This document shows, one piece after another, positions 8,324-16,919 of a stretch of 64,000 nt of DNA. Positions within the stretch are counted from its first letter, which is position 1, and every line of letters starts with the position of its first letter. The position numbers and the translations under genes were made by a program. Below the pieces are notes generated by a model. It was given only the letters and a program-made list of their open reading frames with translations. It made no database searches and was not told where the DNA came from. This DNA is from Candidatus Methylomirabilota bacterium. Lineage in GTDB: Bacteria > Methylomirabilota > Methylomirabilia > Rokubacteriales > CSP1-6. The stretch covers positions 1 to 64,000 of the forward strand of contig DATFYA010000089.1 in NCBI GenBank assembly GCA_035315345.1, read 5' to 3'.

Positions 8324-9313
8324 CTACTGGATCACCTGATCCGCGCGCACCAGCATGGACTGGGGCATCGTCAGACCGAGCGCCCTGGCCGTCTTCAGGT
8401 TGACCACGAGCTCGAACTTCTCCGGACGCTGAACCGGAAGGTCAGCCGGCCGCGCTCCGCGGAGGATCGGGACAACGTACTGGGTCGCCGCGCGTCGAAA
8501 CGCGTCCGGCTGGTTGGGCCCGTATGCCATCAGAAGCCCGAACGCCGGGAAGTTGGTGAACAGGGTGATCCCGGGCAACCGGTGCTTGAGGGCCAAGTGG
8601 GAAATGCGCGCGCGATGAATCGAGAGCAGTGGCGAGGTCAGCATGATGAGGCAATCCGCGCGCTCGCGGGCGGCTGCTTCGAACGCCTCGGCCAAATCCT
8701 CTGCGCGCCGCACCCCGAGTGATCTGATCGCCAGCCCCTTCACGCGTGCCGCCTCTTGAGTGGTCTCGAACTGGGACCGCCCGATCGTCTCGTCCCAGAG
8801 AACGGCCACGCGCGAGCCGGCCGGCACGGCTTCCTTCAAGAGCTCGAGCAGCTTGCCGGTCATCTCGGGCTGATCGAGGAACAACCCGGTCACGTTACCG
8901 CCGGGCCGGGCGATGCTTGCGATCCAGCCGCGCGCCACCGGATCGGTCTCGTAGTCGAGCGCGACCACGATCGGTACGCGGTCGGTCGCGTCGCGGGCCG
9001 CCTGGGTCGCGTACGGGTTCGACGTGACCAGGACGTCCACCGGCAACGCGACCAGATCGCGCGCGATCGCCTTGAATCGATCGAGCTTGCCCTCTGCGTA
9101 CCGGGCTTCGACGCGAACGTTCGTTCCTCGGGCGTAGTCGGCTTCCTGTAGCCCCGTCAGGAAGGCGCCGACCGACGCGCGGTCCGCCGCGTCACTCGGG
9201 ACGCCTGGGCGAAGCAGGGCGATCGTCGGCGTCCCCGCCACCGGCTGCGCGGCGGCGAACCGCCGGGCGAGCAGCCCGCTGGCCAGGCCGCCGACGAAGA
9301 CGCGCCGATGCAT
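8324..9313 (-). CDS. ABC transporter substrate-binding protein, ABC_sub_bind (PF04392) family
   Basis: A 329-residue exported binding protein. An RR-containing leader (MHRRVFVGGLASGLLARRFAAAQ) ends in an A-A-A-Q signal-peptidase-like site. Family features are TPTIALLRPGVPSD at the start of lobe 1, VDVLVTSNPYATQAARDAT, the RPGGNVTG motif, and the C-terminal RPEKFELVVNLKTARALGL segment that marks this family. Ligands of such proteins are mostly unknown; some relatives bind aromatic amino acids. It starts 25 bp after the stop of the hybrid kinase on the same strand, so the two are probably co-transcribed. No permease or ATPase adjoins it, so it may serve as a sensor or an orphan binding protein. 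Confidence 0.85.
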   Translation of the reverse strand: MHRRVFVGGLASGLLARRFAAAQPVAGTPTIALLRPGVPSDAADRASVGAFLTGLQEADYARGTNVRVEARYAEGKLDRFKAIARDLVALPVDVLVTSNPYATQAARDATDRVPIVVALDYETDPVARGWIASIARPGGNVTGLFLDQPEMTGKLLELLKEAVPAGSRVAVLWDETIGRSQFETTQEAARVKGLAIRSLGVRRAEDLAEAFEAAARERADCLIMLTSPLLSIHRARISHLALKHRLPGITLFTNFPAFGLLMAYGPNQPDAFRRAATQYVVPILRGARPADLPVQRPEKFELVVNLKTARALGLTMPQSMLVRADQVIQ

Positions 9314-9338
9314 CAGATCGCGAGCGGCCGCCGGGGGC

Positions 9339-12300
9339 TCACCCGGTCTCGGCGTCCGCGGTGGAGAGCAGCTCCCGCACCCGATCGGCCAGCGTTTCGG
9401 GGGCGAAGGGCTTGGCCAGGAACGCGGAGTGCTCGCTCGCGAACGCGGCGCGCGCGGAGGCGTCCTGCACGTAGCCCGACATGTACAGCACCGGGAGCGC
9501 GCGTCGCAGGGCGCGCAGGCGCTCGGCCAGGTCGCGGCCGGACATCCCCGGCATCACCATGTCCGTCACCAGGAGGTGGATGTCGCCCGAGTGATGCCGC
9601 ACCATCTCGATCGCGGACGGGCCGTCGGCCGCGTCGAGCACGCGGTAGCCCACGCGCTCCAGGATCTCGGTGGCGAACTCGAGCACCTCCGGCTCGTCGT
9701 CCACCACCAGCACGGTGCGCGAGGTCGTCCGCACGCGGCGGCCCGGCTCCGCGGGCGGCGCCGCCGGCATCGCCTCCTCCACCCGTGGCAGGTAGATGGT
9801 GAAGGTGGTGCCGCGACCCAGCTCGCTGTCCACGCGGATCCGGCCGTGGCTCTGCTCGACGATGCCGTAGACGGTCGACAGGCCGAGCCCGGTCCCCTTC
9901 CCTTGCTCCTTGGTGGTGAAGAACGGCTCGAAGATGTGCTCGGCGGTCTCGAGGCTCATGCCGGTGCCGGTGTCGGTGACGGTGAGCGCGACGTACCGGC
10001 CGGCGGGCAGGCTGGCCGGGCCGAGCGGCATGGCCCCGCGGATCTCCACGTCGCGCACCGCGACCGTGATCCGCCCGCCGCCCGGCATCGCGTCGCGCGC
10101 GTTGACCGCGAGGTTCATGAGCACCTGCTGCATCTGGCTCGGATCGACCTTCACGCGCCCGGTGCCTTCCGTCGGCAGCACCGACAGCTCGACGTCCTCG
10201 CCGATCATCCGCTGCAGCATGGGCGCCAGCTCCGCCATCAGCGGCCCCAGCTCGAGCACGCGCGGCTGGACCACCTGCTTGCGGCTGAACGCGAGCAGCT
10301 GGCTCGTCAAGGCCACCGCTCGCTGCGACGTCTTCTGGATCAGCGCGACCTCCCGGTACATCGGCTCGTCCGGCTTGAGCCGGCTCAGCAGGATGTGGGC
10401 CCGGCCGCCGATCACGGTGAGCAGGTTGTTGAAGTCGTGGGCCACCCCGCCCGCGAGGCGGCCGATCGCCTCCATCTTCTGCGACTGCTGCAGCTGCATC
10501 TCGAGGCTCGCCCGCGCCGCCTCGGCCTGCTTCTGCGCGGTCAGATCCCGGATGTAGGCGTTGAACGCGGGCCGCTCGTCCGAGCCCGCCCGCGTCACGG
10601 TCAGCTCGACCGGAAACTCGCGGCCGTCAGCGCGGAGCGCGCTCACCTCGAGCCGTCCCCCGATGACCACCGTCTCGCCGGTGGTCAGGTAGCGCGCGAG
10701 GCCCCGGCGATGGGCCTCGCGGAACGAGGGCGGCACGATGACCCCGGCGAGCTCGAGCCCGAGGACGTCGGCGCGCGCGTGGCCGAACATGCGCTCCGCC
10801 GCCGGATTGAACTCGGTGATGCGGCCCTCGTGATCCATGCCCACGAAGGCGTCCATCGCCGACTCCAGCACCGCACGATGCCGCGCCTCGCTCTCGCGCA
10901 GCACCACCTCCGCGCGCTTCCGCTCCGACACGTCGAGCATGCTCCCGACCATGCGGACCGGCCGCGCGTTGCCGTTCCGGACCGGCCGGCCCCGATCCAG
11001 GATGTCGAGGTAGCGGCCGTCGCGCGCGCGGAAGCGGTACTCGGCCACGAAATCGCGATCGGCGGCCCGCGCCGCCGCCAATTGCGCCTCGACGCGCGGC
11101 CGGTCGTCGGGATGCACGCGTTCCAGCCACCACTCGCCGGTGGCTGCGACCTCGTCCCGCTCATAGCCGCACATCTCGCGGAGGCCGTGCGTCCAGCTGA
11201 GGGTCCCGCCGGCCAGGCTCCGCTCGTAGATCGCCGAGCTCACCGCGGAGGCGGCCAGCTCGAAGCGTTCGTTGGCGTGGCGCAGCCGCCGCTCCGCCGC
11301 CTGCACCTCCGCGCCGAGGCGGCGAGCCCGGAGGAGCGCGCGCGACTGCAGCAGCGCGATCGCGAATGCAAGGACGGAGATCAGCAGGCCGCTGCCGAGC
11401 ACCGAGTACGGCACCAGCCGCCCGGGAGCGGAATGAAACGGCGGCCTCGTGGTCAGGCGAAGCGTCCACGTGCGTCCGCCGAAGGACAGCGGCACCGTGC
11501 CGCTCAGCTCCCGGGCGGAGTCCGCCGGGTGCAGATCGGCATCGCGATCGGAGAGCAGCCGGCCGGACGAGGGCGGCTCCGCGTCGTAGATCGCCACGCT
11601 CACCCGCTCGGAGAGCGTCGACCCGAGCAGCGCCCGCATCATCGCGTCGGGGCGGAACGCCATGGCCACGAATCCGGTGAGGGCCTGGCGCCGCGCCTCG
11701 CCCGCCGCGGGCACCCGGCCGTCGCGGTAGACCGGCACGAAGATCAGGAAGTCGGAGGCGCCGCCGAGCCCGGCCGGGCGGTCGCTCATCGCGGGCTGGC
11801 CGCTGTCCCGCGCTCGCTCCATCGCGGCCTGGCTCTCGGGCCACGCGGCGAGGTCCAGCCCCAGCACGTCGTCCTCGAATCCGGCAGCCGGCTCCACGAA
11901 CGCGACCGGGTGAGACTCGGGTCGGGGCGAGGCCGGATGGATCTCGTATCCCGGCAGCCCGCCCTCGCGCATGGCCAGCTCGTGCCGCGTGCGGGCCACG
12001 GCCGGCACCCGCGGCGCCCAGGCGAGGCCGCGGATGTCCGGGTAGCGCGCCGGGAGGTCCAGCGCGGTGACGTAGGCGCTGAAGCCGGCGCGATCGACCG
12101 TCGGGCGGTCCGCGAAGAGCGCTCGCACGCCGAGCAGGATCAGGACGTACGCGTCGAGCCGCCGATCGATGGCCTCGCGGCTCACCGCTACGATGCGGTC
12201 GAATCGGTCCTGCTCGTCGGCGCGCACCGTCTCGCCGGCGTACCGCCACGCCGCGAAGGTCAGCAGCAGGGTGCAGGCCAGCACGCCCAGGGCGGGCGCG

Positions 12301-12389
12301 GCTCTCCGGAGCGCGTCGACGAGCGATGCGGAGGCGCGGCTCGCGGCGGGCGCCGAAGCCTCGGGCCGGCTCGACTCGACTGGACTCAT
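9339..12389 (-). CDS. Membrane CHASE-PAS hybrid sensor histidine kinase
   Basis: This 1016-residue protein has, in order: a TM helix (~32-52, ALGVLACTLLLTFAAW), a periplasmic CHASE domain (~75-290, with YPDIRGLAWAPRVP), a second TM helix (~325-350), two PAS domains (~375-490 and ~500-620), and a HisKA phospho-acceptor (GRLAGGVAHDFNNLLTVIGG). These are followed by an HATPase domain (NLAVNARDAMPGGG, then GKGTGLGLSTVYGIV) and a C-terminal receiver with the acceptor Asp in LLVTDMVMPGMSGRD. It should sense a small ligand outside the membrane and pass phosphate to its own receiver and then to an unidentified partner. The start at 12389 was chosen for GAGGAG just upstream; an in-frame ATG at 12566 would run through the promoter. 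The downstream neighbour is a binding protein, a possible ligand-presenting partner. Confidence 0.92.
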   Translation of the reverse strand: MSPVESSRPEASAPAASRASASLVDALRRAAPALGVLACTLLLTFAAWRYAGETVRADEQDRFDRIVAVSREAIDRRLDAYVLILLGVRALFADRPTVDRAGFSAYVTALDLPARYPDIRGLAWAPRVPAVARTRHELAMREGGLPGYEIHPASPRPESHPVAFVEPAAGFEDDVLGLDLAAWPESQAAMERARDSGQPAMSDRPAGLGGASDFLIFVPVYRDGRVPAAGEARRQALTGFVAMAFRPDAMMRALLGSTLSERVSVAIYDAEPPSSGRLLSDRDADLHPADSARELSGTVPLSFGGRTWTLRLTTRPPFHSAPGRLVPYSVLGSGLLISVLAFAIALLQSRALLRARRLGAEVQAAERRLRHANERFELAASAVSSAIYERSLAGGTLSWTHGLREMCGYERDEVAATGEWWLERVHPDDRPRVEAQLAAARAADRDFVAEYRFRARDGRYLDILDRGRPVRNGNARPVRMVGSMLDVSERKRAEVVLRESEARHRAVLESAMDAFVGMDHEGRITEFNPAAERMFGHARADVLGLELAGVIVPPSFREAHRRGLARYLTTGETVVIGGRLEVSALRADGREFPVELTVTRAGSDERPAFNAYIRDLTAQKQAEAARASLEMQLQQSQKMEAIGRLAGGVAHDFNNLLTVIGGRAHILLSRLKPDEPMYREVALIQKTSQRAVALTSQLLAFSRKQVVQPRVLELGPLMAELAPMLQRMIGEDVELSVLPTEGTGRVKVDPSQMQQVLMNLAVNARDAMPGGGRITVAVRDVEIRGAMPLGPASLPAGRYVALTVTDTGTGMSLETAEHIFEPFFTTKEQGKGTGLGLSTVYGIVEQSHGRIRVDSELGRGTTFTIYLPRVEEAMPAAPPAEPGRRVRTTSRTVLVVDDEPEVLEFATEILERVGYRVLDAADGPSAIEMVRHHSGDIHLLVTDMVMPGMSGRDLAERLRALRRALPVLYMSGYVQDASARAAFASEHSAFLAKPFAPETLADRVRELLSTADAETG

Positions 12390-12436
12390 GGCTCCTCGGT
12401 GTCCCGCGCGCGTCGGCGTCCACGGCGGGCGCCCAG

Positions 12437-12465
12437 ATTGTACTCGGTCGCGCGTGGCACTCCAA
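12437..12465 (-). promoter_or_regulatory. Promoter of the CHASE hybrid kinase gene
   Basis: On the minus strand TTGGAG (12465-12460), a 17-bp spacer and TACAAT (12442-12437), 47 nt upstream of the kinase ATG. The 179-bp divergent spacer 12390-12568 also carries TATACC at 12492-12497 on the + strand, a weaker candidate -10 for the citrate synthase gene. Confidence 0.6.
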
Positions 12466-12568
12466 TGCTCTTGCGCTGTGCCGGGGGGCGGTATACCGTT
12501 CGACTGCGTCGTGACGGCGGCCGCGCGCCGTCGTGCGCGGGCACTCGCCGTTCCGACAGGAGCCAACG

Positions 12569-13699
12569 ATGACCGAGGGGAGCCAGCTCATCCGGGGTCT
12601 GGAGGGAGTGGTCGCGGCCGAGACCCGCCTGTGCGACCTCGACGGCAAGAACGGCCGCCTCGCCTACGGCGGCTACGACATCGAGGACCTCGCGCGCCGG
12701 GCGACCTTCGAGGAAGTCTGCTACCTCCTCTGGCACGACGAGCTGCCCACCCGCGTGCAGCTCGATCGGTTCCAGGTGGAGCTGGCCGCGGTGCGGACGA
12801 TTCCCGACGAGCTGGTGCGGATGTACGGCCTGATGCCGCGCGACACCGACCCGATGCGCGTGCTGCAGGCCTCGGTCGCGGTGCTCGGGATGCACGATCC
12901 CGACGCCACCGACAACTCGCGCCCGGCCAACCAGCGCAAGGCCATCCGCCTCACCAGCCAGTTCGCCACCGCGATCTGCGCCCATCACCGCGTGCGCACC
13001 GGCAAGCCGCCGGTGCCGCCCGCCCCTGAGCTCTCGCTGGCCGCGAACTTCCTCTACATGCTCACCGGCAGCAAGCCGACCGCGGTGACCGCCCGCGCCT
13101 TCGACGCGAGCCTCACCCTCTACGCCGAGCACGAGCTGAACGCCTCCACCTTCACCACCCGGGTGATCGCGGCCACGCTCTCCGACATGCACTCGGCGGT
13201 GGCCGGCGGGGTGGGCGCGCTGAAGGGCACGCTGCACGGCGGCGCCGGCGAGGCGGTGATGCGCACGCTGCTCGAGGTGGCCCGGCTCGACAACGTGGAC
13301 GCGTTCGTGGACCGGGCGCTGGCCGAGAAGCGCCGGCTGATGGGCTTCGGTCACCGCGTCTACACCGCGGGCGACCCGCGCGCCGCCATCTTGAAGGGCA
13401 TGGCGGAGGAGGCCTGTCGTCAGTCCGGCCAGGCCCTCTGGTACGACCTGGCGGTGGCGCTGCACGCGAAGATCAACGCGGCCAAGCGGCTCATCCCCAA
13501 TGTCGACTTCTACTCGGCGCCGCTCTTCTACTCGATCGGCATCCCGGTGGATCTCTTCACTCCGGTCATCGCCACCGCCCGCATCGCGGGCTGGACCGCG
13601 AACCTGCTCGAGCAGTACGACGACAACCGCCTGATCCGCCCCCGCGCCGACTACAAGGGCCACGCGCGGCGTCCGTTCGTGGCCACGGACAAGCGGTAG
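12569..13699 (+). CDS. Citrate synthase / 2-methylcitrate synthase
   Basis: A 376-residue enzyme that condenses oxaloacetate with acetyl-CoA or propionyl-CoA. Catalytic residues are all visible: H223 (LHGGAGE), H262 (GFGHRVY) and D313 (NVDFYSA); H188 (AEHELNAS) is also conserved. The short form without the N-terminal extension is the type shared by Gram-positive citrate synthases and PrpC. The start at 12569 has ACAGGAG 7 nt upstream; an earlier in-frame ATG at 12533 lacks an SD. It is followed by aconitase and PrpF genes. That order favours the 2-methylcitrate (propionate) role, but the sequence alone cannot exclude a TCA-cycle role. Confidence 0.9.
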   Translation: MTEGSQLIRGLEGVVAAETRLCDLDGKNGRLAYGGYDIEDLARRATFEEVCYLLWHDELPTRVQLDRFQVELAAVRTIPDELVRMYGLMPRDTDPMRVLQASVAVLGMHDPDATDNSRPANQRKAIRLTSQFATAICAHHRVRTGKPPVPPAPELSLAANFLYMLTGSKPTAVTARAFDASLTLYAEHELNASTFTTRVIAATLSDMHSAVAGGVGALKGTLHGGAGEAVMRTLLEVARLDNVDAFVDRALAEKRRLMGFGHRVYTAGDPRAAILKGMAEEACRQSGQALWYDLAVALHAKINAAKRLIPNVDFYSAPLFYSIGIPVDLFTPVIATARIAGWTANLLEQYDDNRLIRPRADYKGHARRPFVATDKR

Positions 13700-13747
13700 C
13701 ATGAGGCGATCCTGCGGGAGTGCGGGGGCCAGATCCAGGCGCTAAGC

Positions 13748-15742
13748 GTGCAAAAAAACCTCACGCGCAAGCTCATCGACTCGCATCTGGTCACCGGCAA
13801 GCCGGTGGCCGGCGAGGAGATCGGCCTGCGCGTGGACCAGGCGCTGCTCACCGACACCAACGGCACCATGGCCTTTCTCCAGTTCGAGGCCATGGGCTTC
13901 CCGCGGGTGCGTCCGCCCCGCGTGGTGACCTATATCGACCACAACGTCTACCAGGTCGACTCGCGCAACTCCGACGACCACCGCTACCTGCAGACCGCGG
14001 CGCGCCGCTACGGCTCCTGGTTCTCCAAGCCGGGCAACGGCATCTGCCACCAGGTGCACTTCGAGTCGTTCAGCGTGCCCGGCCAGACCCTGCTCGGCAC
14101 CGACAGCCACACCACGCTCTGCGGATCCACCGGGATGCTCGCCATCGGCGCGGGGGGGCTCGATGTCGCGGTGGCGATGGGCGGCGGGCCGTATCACCTG
14201 GTGATGCCGCGGGTGACCTCGGTGTGGCTCACCGGGCGGCTGCAGCCGTGGGTCTCGGCCAAGGACGTGATCCTCGAGCTGCTGCGGCGCTACTCGGTGC
14301 GCGGGGGCAGCGGCCGTATCTTCGAGTACGGCGGCCCCGGCGCGGTCACGCTGTCGCTCCCCCAGCGGGCGACGATCTGCAACATGGGCGCCGAGCTCAC
14401 GCTGACCACCAGCGTGTTCCCGTCGGACGAGATCACCCGCGAGTACTTCCGGCTCCTCGGCCGCGAGGCGGAGTGGCAGCCACTCGCCCCCGACCACGAC
14501 GCCGAGTACGACGACCGGATCGAGCTGGACCTCTCCGCGCTCGAGCCGCTGGTGGCCCTGCCCGGATCGCCGGACCGCGTGGTCCCGGTCGCCGAGGTGG
14601 CCGGCCTGGAGGTCGAGCAGGTGATGGTCGGCTCCTGCACCAACTCCTCGTGGGAGGACATGCAGGCGGTGACCCGCGTGCTCGACGGCCGCCGCGTGGC
14701 CCCGTCGATCTCCTTCGTGGTCTTCCCGGGCAGCCATCGCATCGTGGAGGTGATGGCCCGCGAGGGCCTGCTGGCGCCGCTCCTGGCCGCCGGCGCCATC
14801 ATCTCCGAGCCGACCTGCGGGGCGTGCGCGGGCATCGGCCACGTGCCGGCCTCGGGCGGCCGCAGCCTGCGCGCCTTCAACCGCAACTTCGCGGGCCGCA
14901 GCGGCACCAAGGACGACGCGGTGTACCTCTGCTCGCCCCTGACCGCCGCCGCGTCCGCGCTGACCGGGCGCATCACCGACCCGCGCACGATGGGGGAGGC
15001 GCCGGGGCGGCGCTGGCCCGCGTCGCTGCGCGCGTCGGACGCCGGGCTGATCCCCCCGGTGGCCGAGGCGGAGGCGGTGAGCGTGGAGGTGCTCAAGGGA
15101 CCGAACATCAAGCCGGTGCCCCGCGGTCAGCCGGTGCCGGACCGCCTCACCGCGCCGGTGCTGATCAAGCTCGGCGACAAGGTCTCGACGGACGACATCT
15201 CGCCCTCCGGCACCGCGGTGCTGATGTTCCGCTCCAACGTGCCGGCCATCGCGGAATTCTGCTTCCGCAACGTGGACGCCGAGTTCGTGGCGCGGGCGCG
15301 CGCAGCCGGCCGCGGCGTCATCGTGGGCGGCGAGATCTACGGCCAGGGCTCCTCGCGCGAGGCCGCGGTGCTCTCGCCGCTGCACCTGGGCGTGCGGGCC
15401 GTGCTCGCCAAGAGCTTCGCGCGCATCCACCGCGCGAACCTCATCAACTGGGGGATCGTGCCGCTCGAGTTCGAGCATCCGGCCGACTACGACGGCATCG
15501 AGCGAGACGACACCCTCGCCGTCGACGGCCTGCGCGAGCGGCTCGCGTCGGGCGAGTCGGTGGTCGTGAGCAATCGGCGGACGGGGGCGCGCTTCCGGAT
15601 GCGCTGCATCCTGAGCCCGCGCGAGCGCGATATGCTGCTGGCGGGCGGTCTGCTCGCCCAGACCGCCGGGGAGACATCGCCCCCTCACCCTGCTCTCTCC
15701 CCTTCCGGGGGCGAGGGTGGGGACGGAGGAAGGACCGCGTGA
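13748..15742 (+). CDS. Aconitate hydratase, Aquifex-type (or 2-methylcitrate dehydratase)
   Basis: A 664-residue iron-sulfur hydro-lyase with LeuC-like domains 1-3 followed by a LeuD-like swivel domain (~490-640) in one chain. The 4Fe-4S ligands are C297 (VGSCTNSS), C357 and C360 (PTCGACAG). The active-site swivel motif is YGQGSSREAA. Length and order match the small putative Aquifex-type aconitases, not AcnA (~900), AcnB or AcnD (~860). The start is a GTG with no clear SD, followed at once by a run of seven A. The last ~25 residues, Pro/Gly-rich, are encoded by an intergenic-type repeat (15684-15717), so the ancestral protein probably ended near residue 640. Lying between citrate synthase and PrpF, it may act on 2-methylcitrate. 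Confidence 0.88.
   Translation: MQKNLTRKLIDSHLVTGKPVAGEEIGLRVDQALLTDTNGTMAFLQFEAMGFPRVRPPRVVTYIDHNVYQVDSRNSDDHRYLQTAARRYGSWFSKPGNGICHQVHFESFSVPGQTLLGTDSHTTLCGSTGMLAIGAGGLDVAVAMGGGPYHLVMPRVTSVWLTGRLQPWVSAKDVILELLRRYSVRGGSGRIFEYGGPGAVTLSLPQRATICNMGAELTLTTSVFPSDEITREYFRLLGREAEWQPLAPDHDAEYDDRIELDLSALEPLVALPGSPDRVVPVAEVAGLEVEQVMVGSCTNSSWEDMQAVTRVLDGRRVAPSISFVVFPGSHRIVEVMAREGLLAPLLAAGAIISEPTCGACAGIGHVPASGGRSLRAFNRNFAGRSGTKDDAVYLCSPLTAAASALTGRITDPRTMGEAPGRRWPASLRASDAGLIPPVAEAEAVSVEVLKGPNIKPVPRGQPVPDRLTAPVLIKLGDKVSTDDISPSGTAVLMFRSNVPAIAEFCFRNVDAEFVARARAAGRGVIVGGEIYGQGSSREAAVLSPLHLGVRAVLAKSFARIHRANLINWGIVPLEFEHPADYDGIERDDTLAVDGLRERLASGESVVVSNRRTGARFRMRCILSPRERDMLLAGGLLAQTAGETSPPHPALSPSGGEGGDGGRTA
15684..15717 (+). 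repeat. Short GC-rich interspersed repeat, copy 1 (inside the aconitase 3' end)
   Basis: CTCACCC, 4 nt, CTCTCCCC, then a small stem (CTCCCC / GGGGGCGAG with TTCC loop). The same CTCACCC-N4-CTCTCCCC core occurs at 37933-37951. It resembles REP-like intergenic palindromes common in GC-rich genomes. Here it is read through as the Pro/Gly-rich C-terminal tail of the aconitase. Confidence 0.6.
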
Positions 15743-15754
15743 GGAGCAGCTGAC

Positions 15755-16852
15755 ATGGCTCAGGGACGGGTGCGGGCGGTCTACATGCGCGGCGGCACCA
15801 GCCGCTGCCTCGCTTTCCACGAACGGGATCTGCCGCCGGCCGGGCCGGAGCGTGACCGCGTGCTGCTGGTCGCGCTGGGCAGTCCGGATCCCTATGGCCG
15901 TCAGCTCGACGGCCTGGGCGGCGGCATCTCCTCGCTGTCGAAGGCGTTCATCATCGGCCCGCCGACCCATCCCGACGCGCAGGTCGACTACACCTTCGCC
16001 CAGGTCGAGGTGAGCCGCGCGGTGGTGGACTACACGGGCAACTGCGGCAACTGCTCCTCCGCGGTCGGCCCCTTCGCCATCGACGAGCGGCTGGTGCCCT
16101 CCTCCAACGGCGAGACCGCGGTGCGCATCCACAACACCAACACGAAGAAGATCATCGTGGCGCGCGTGCCGGTGGTGGACGGCGAGGCCGCCGTGGTCGG
16201 CGATTTCGAGCTGCCCGGCGTGGCCGGGCTGGGCGCCCGCATCGCGCTCGACTTCCTCGAGCCGGGCGGGTCCCGCACCGGCCGCCTCCTGCCCACCGGC
16301 CGGGCGCGCGACGTGATCGCCGGGGTCGAGGTCTCGCTGGTGGACGCCAGCAATCCGGTGGTGTTCGTGCGCGCCAAGGATCTCGACCTTACCGGCACCG
16401 AGACGCCCGCCGCGATGGACAGCGATCGCGCCCTGGTGGCGCGGCTCGAGGCCCTCCGGGCGGCCGGCGCCGAGGCCATGGGCATCCCGGGCAGCGCGGC
16501 CACGCCCAAGATCGCGGTGGTGGCGCCGCCCACGGCGTTCACCGCGCTGGACGGCGTGGGCTACGACGCCGAGCAGACCGACGTGGTCGGGCGCTGCATC
16601 TCGATGGGCAACGCGCACCGCGCCTTTGCGCTCACCGCGGCCATGTGCCTGGCGGTGGCGGCGCAGGTCGACGGCACCGTGGTGAGCGAGTGCGCGGGCG
16701 GACGCGTGGGGGATCTGCGCCTCGGCCATCCGTCGGGCGTGCTGCCCATCGCGGCCTCGGTCGGCCGCCGTGACCACGCGGCGTGGGCCGAGCGGGTGAC
16801 CGTGTACCGCACCGCGCGCCGGCTCATGGAAGGCTACGTCCGCATTCCGTGA
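15755..16852 (+). CDS. prpF: PrpF-family isomerase (2-methylaconitate cis-trans isomerase-like)
   Basis: A 365-residue protein of the PrpF family (PF04303; diaminopimelate-epimerase fold). Family hallmarks are the N-terminal VRAVYMRGGTSRCLAFH, LDGLGGGISSLSKAF, VDYTGNCGNCSSAVGPFA (two active-site-region cysteines) and the C-terminal AHRAFALTAAMCLAVA. PrpF works with an aconitase-type dehydratase in the methylcitrate cycle, converting the trans to the cis isomer of 2-methylaconitate. Relatives include 4-oxalomesaconate tautomerase, so substrate is not certain. GAGGAG lies 8 nt before the ATG and overlaps the aconitase stop, so the two are coupled. No methylisocitrate lyase (prpB) is in the window. 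Confidence 0.85.
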   Translation: MAQGRVRAVYMRGGTSRCLAFHERDLPPAGPERDRVLLVALGSPDPYGRQLDGLGGGISSLSKAFIIGPPTHPDAQVDYTFAQVEVSRAVVDYTGNCGNCSSAVGPFAIDERLVPSSNGETAVRIHNTNTKKIIVARVPVVDGEAAVVGDFELPGVAGLGARIALDFLEPGGSRTGRLLPTGRARDVIAGVEVSLVDASNPVVFVRAKDLDLTGTETPAAMDSDRALVARLEALRAAGAEAMGIPGSAATPKIAVVAPPTAFTALDGVGYDAEQTDVVGRCISMGNAHRAFALTAAMCLAVAAQVDGTVVSECAGGRVGDLRLGHPSGVLPIAASVGRRDHAAWAERVTVYRTARRLMEGYVRIP

Positions 16853-16919
16853 TCCCGCCCATCATCCGCCGCTCCGCGCGCCGGACGACGGAGCCCGCCG
16901 GCGAGACGCCGCGCTGACC

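Noticed and set aside
9429-12572. Long + strand frame (1047 codons) opposite the CHASE hybrid kinase
   Set aside because: Same cause: shadow of the kinase gene. Composition is Arg/His/Ala-rich and no start with SD exists.
13748-13765. A7 run just after the aconitase GTG as a frameshift or slippage site
   Set aside because: The reading frame is intact and family N-termini (KNLTRKLI) begin right there, so no shift is needed.
13742-16777. Long open frame on the minus strand (1011 codons) across aconitase and PrpF
   Set aside because: It is a mirror of two clear enzymes, made of His/Arg/Gly/Asp-rich sequence with no motif. In DNA this GC-rich, antisense frames stay open because stop codons are rare at the third codon position.
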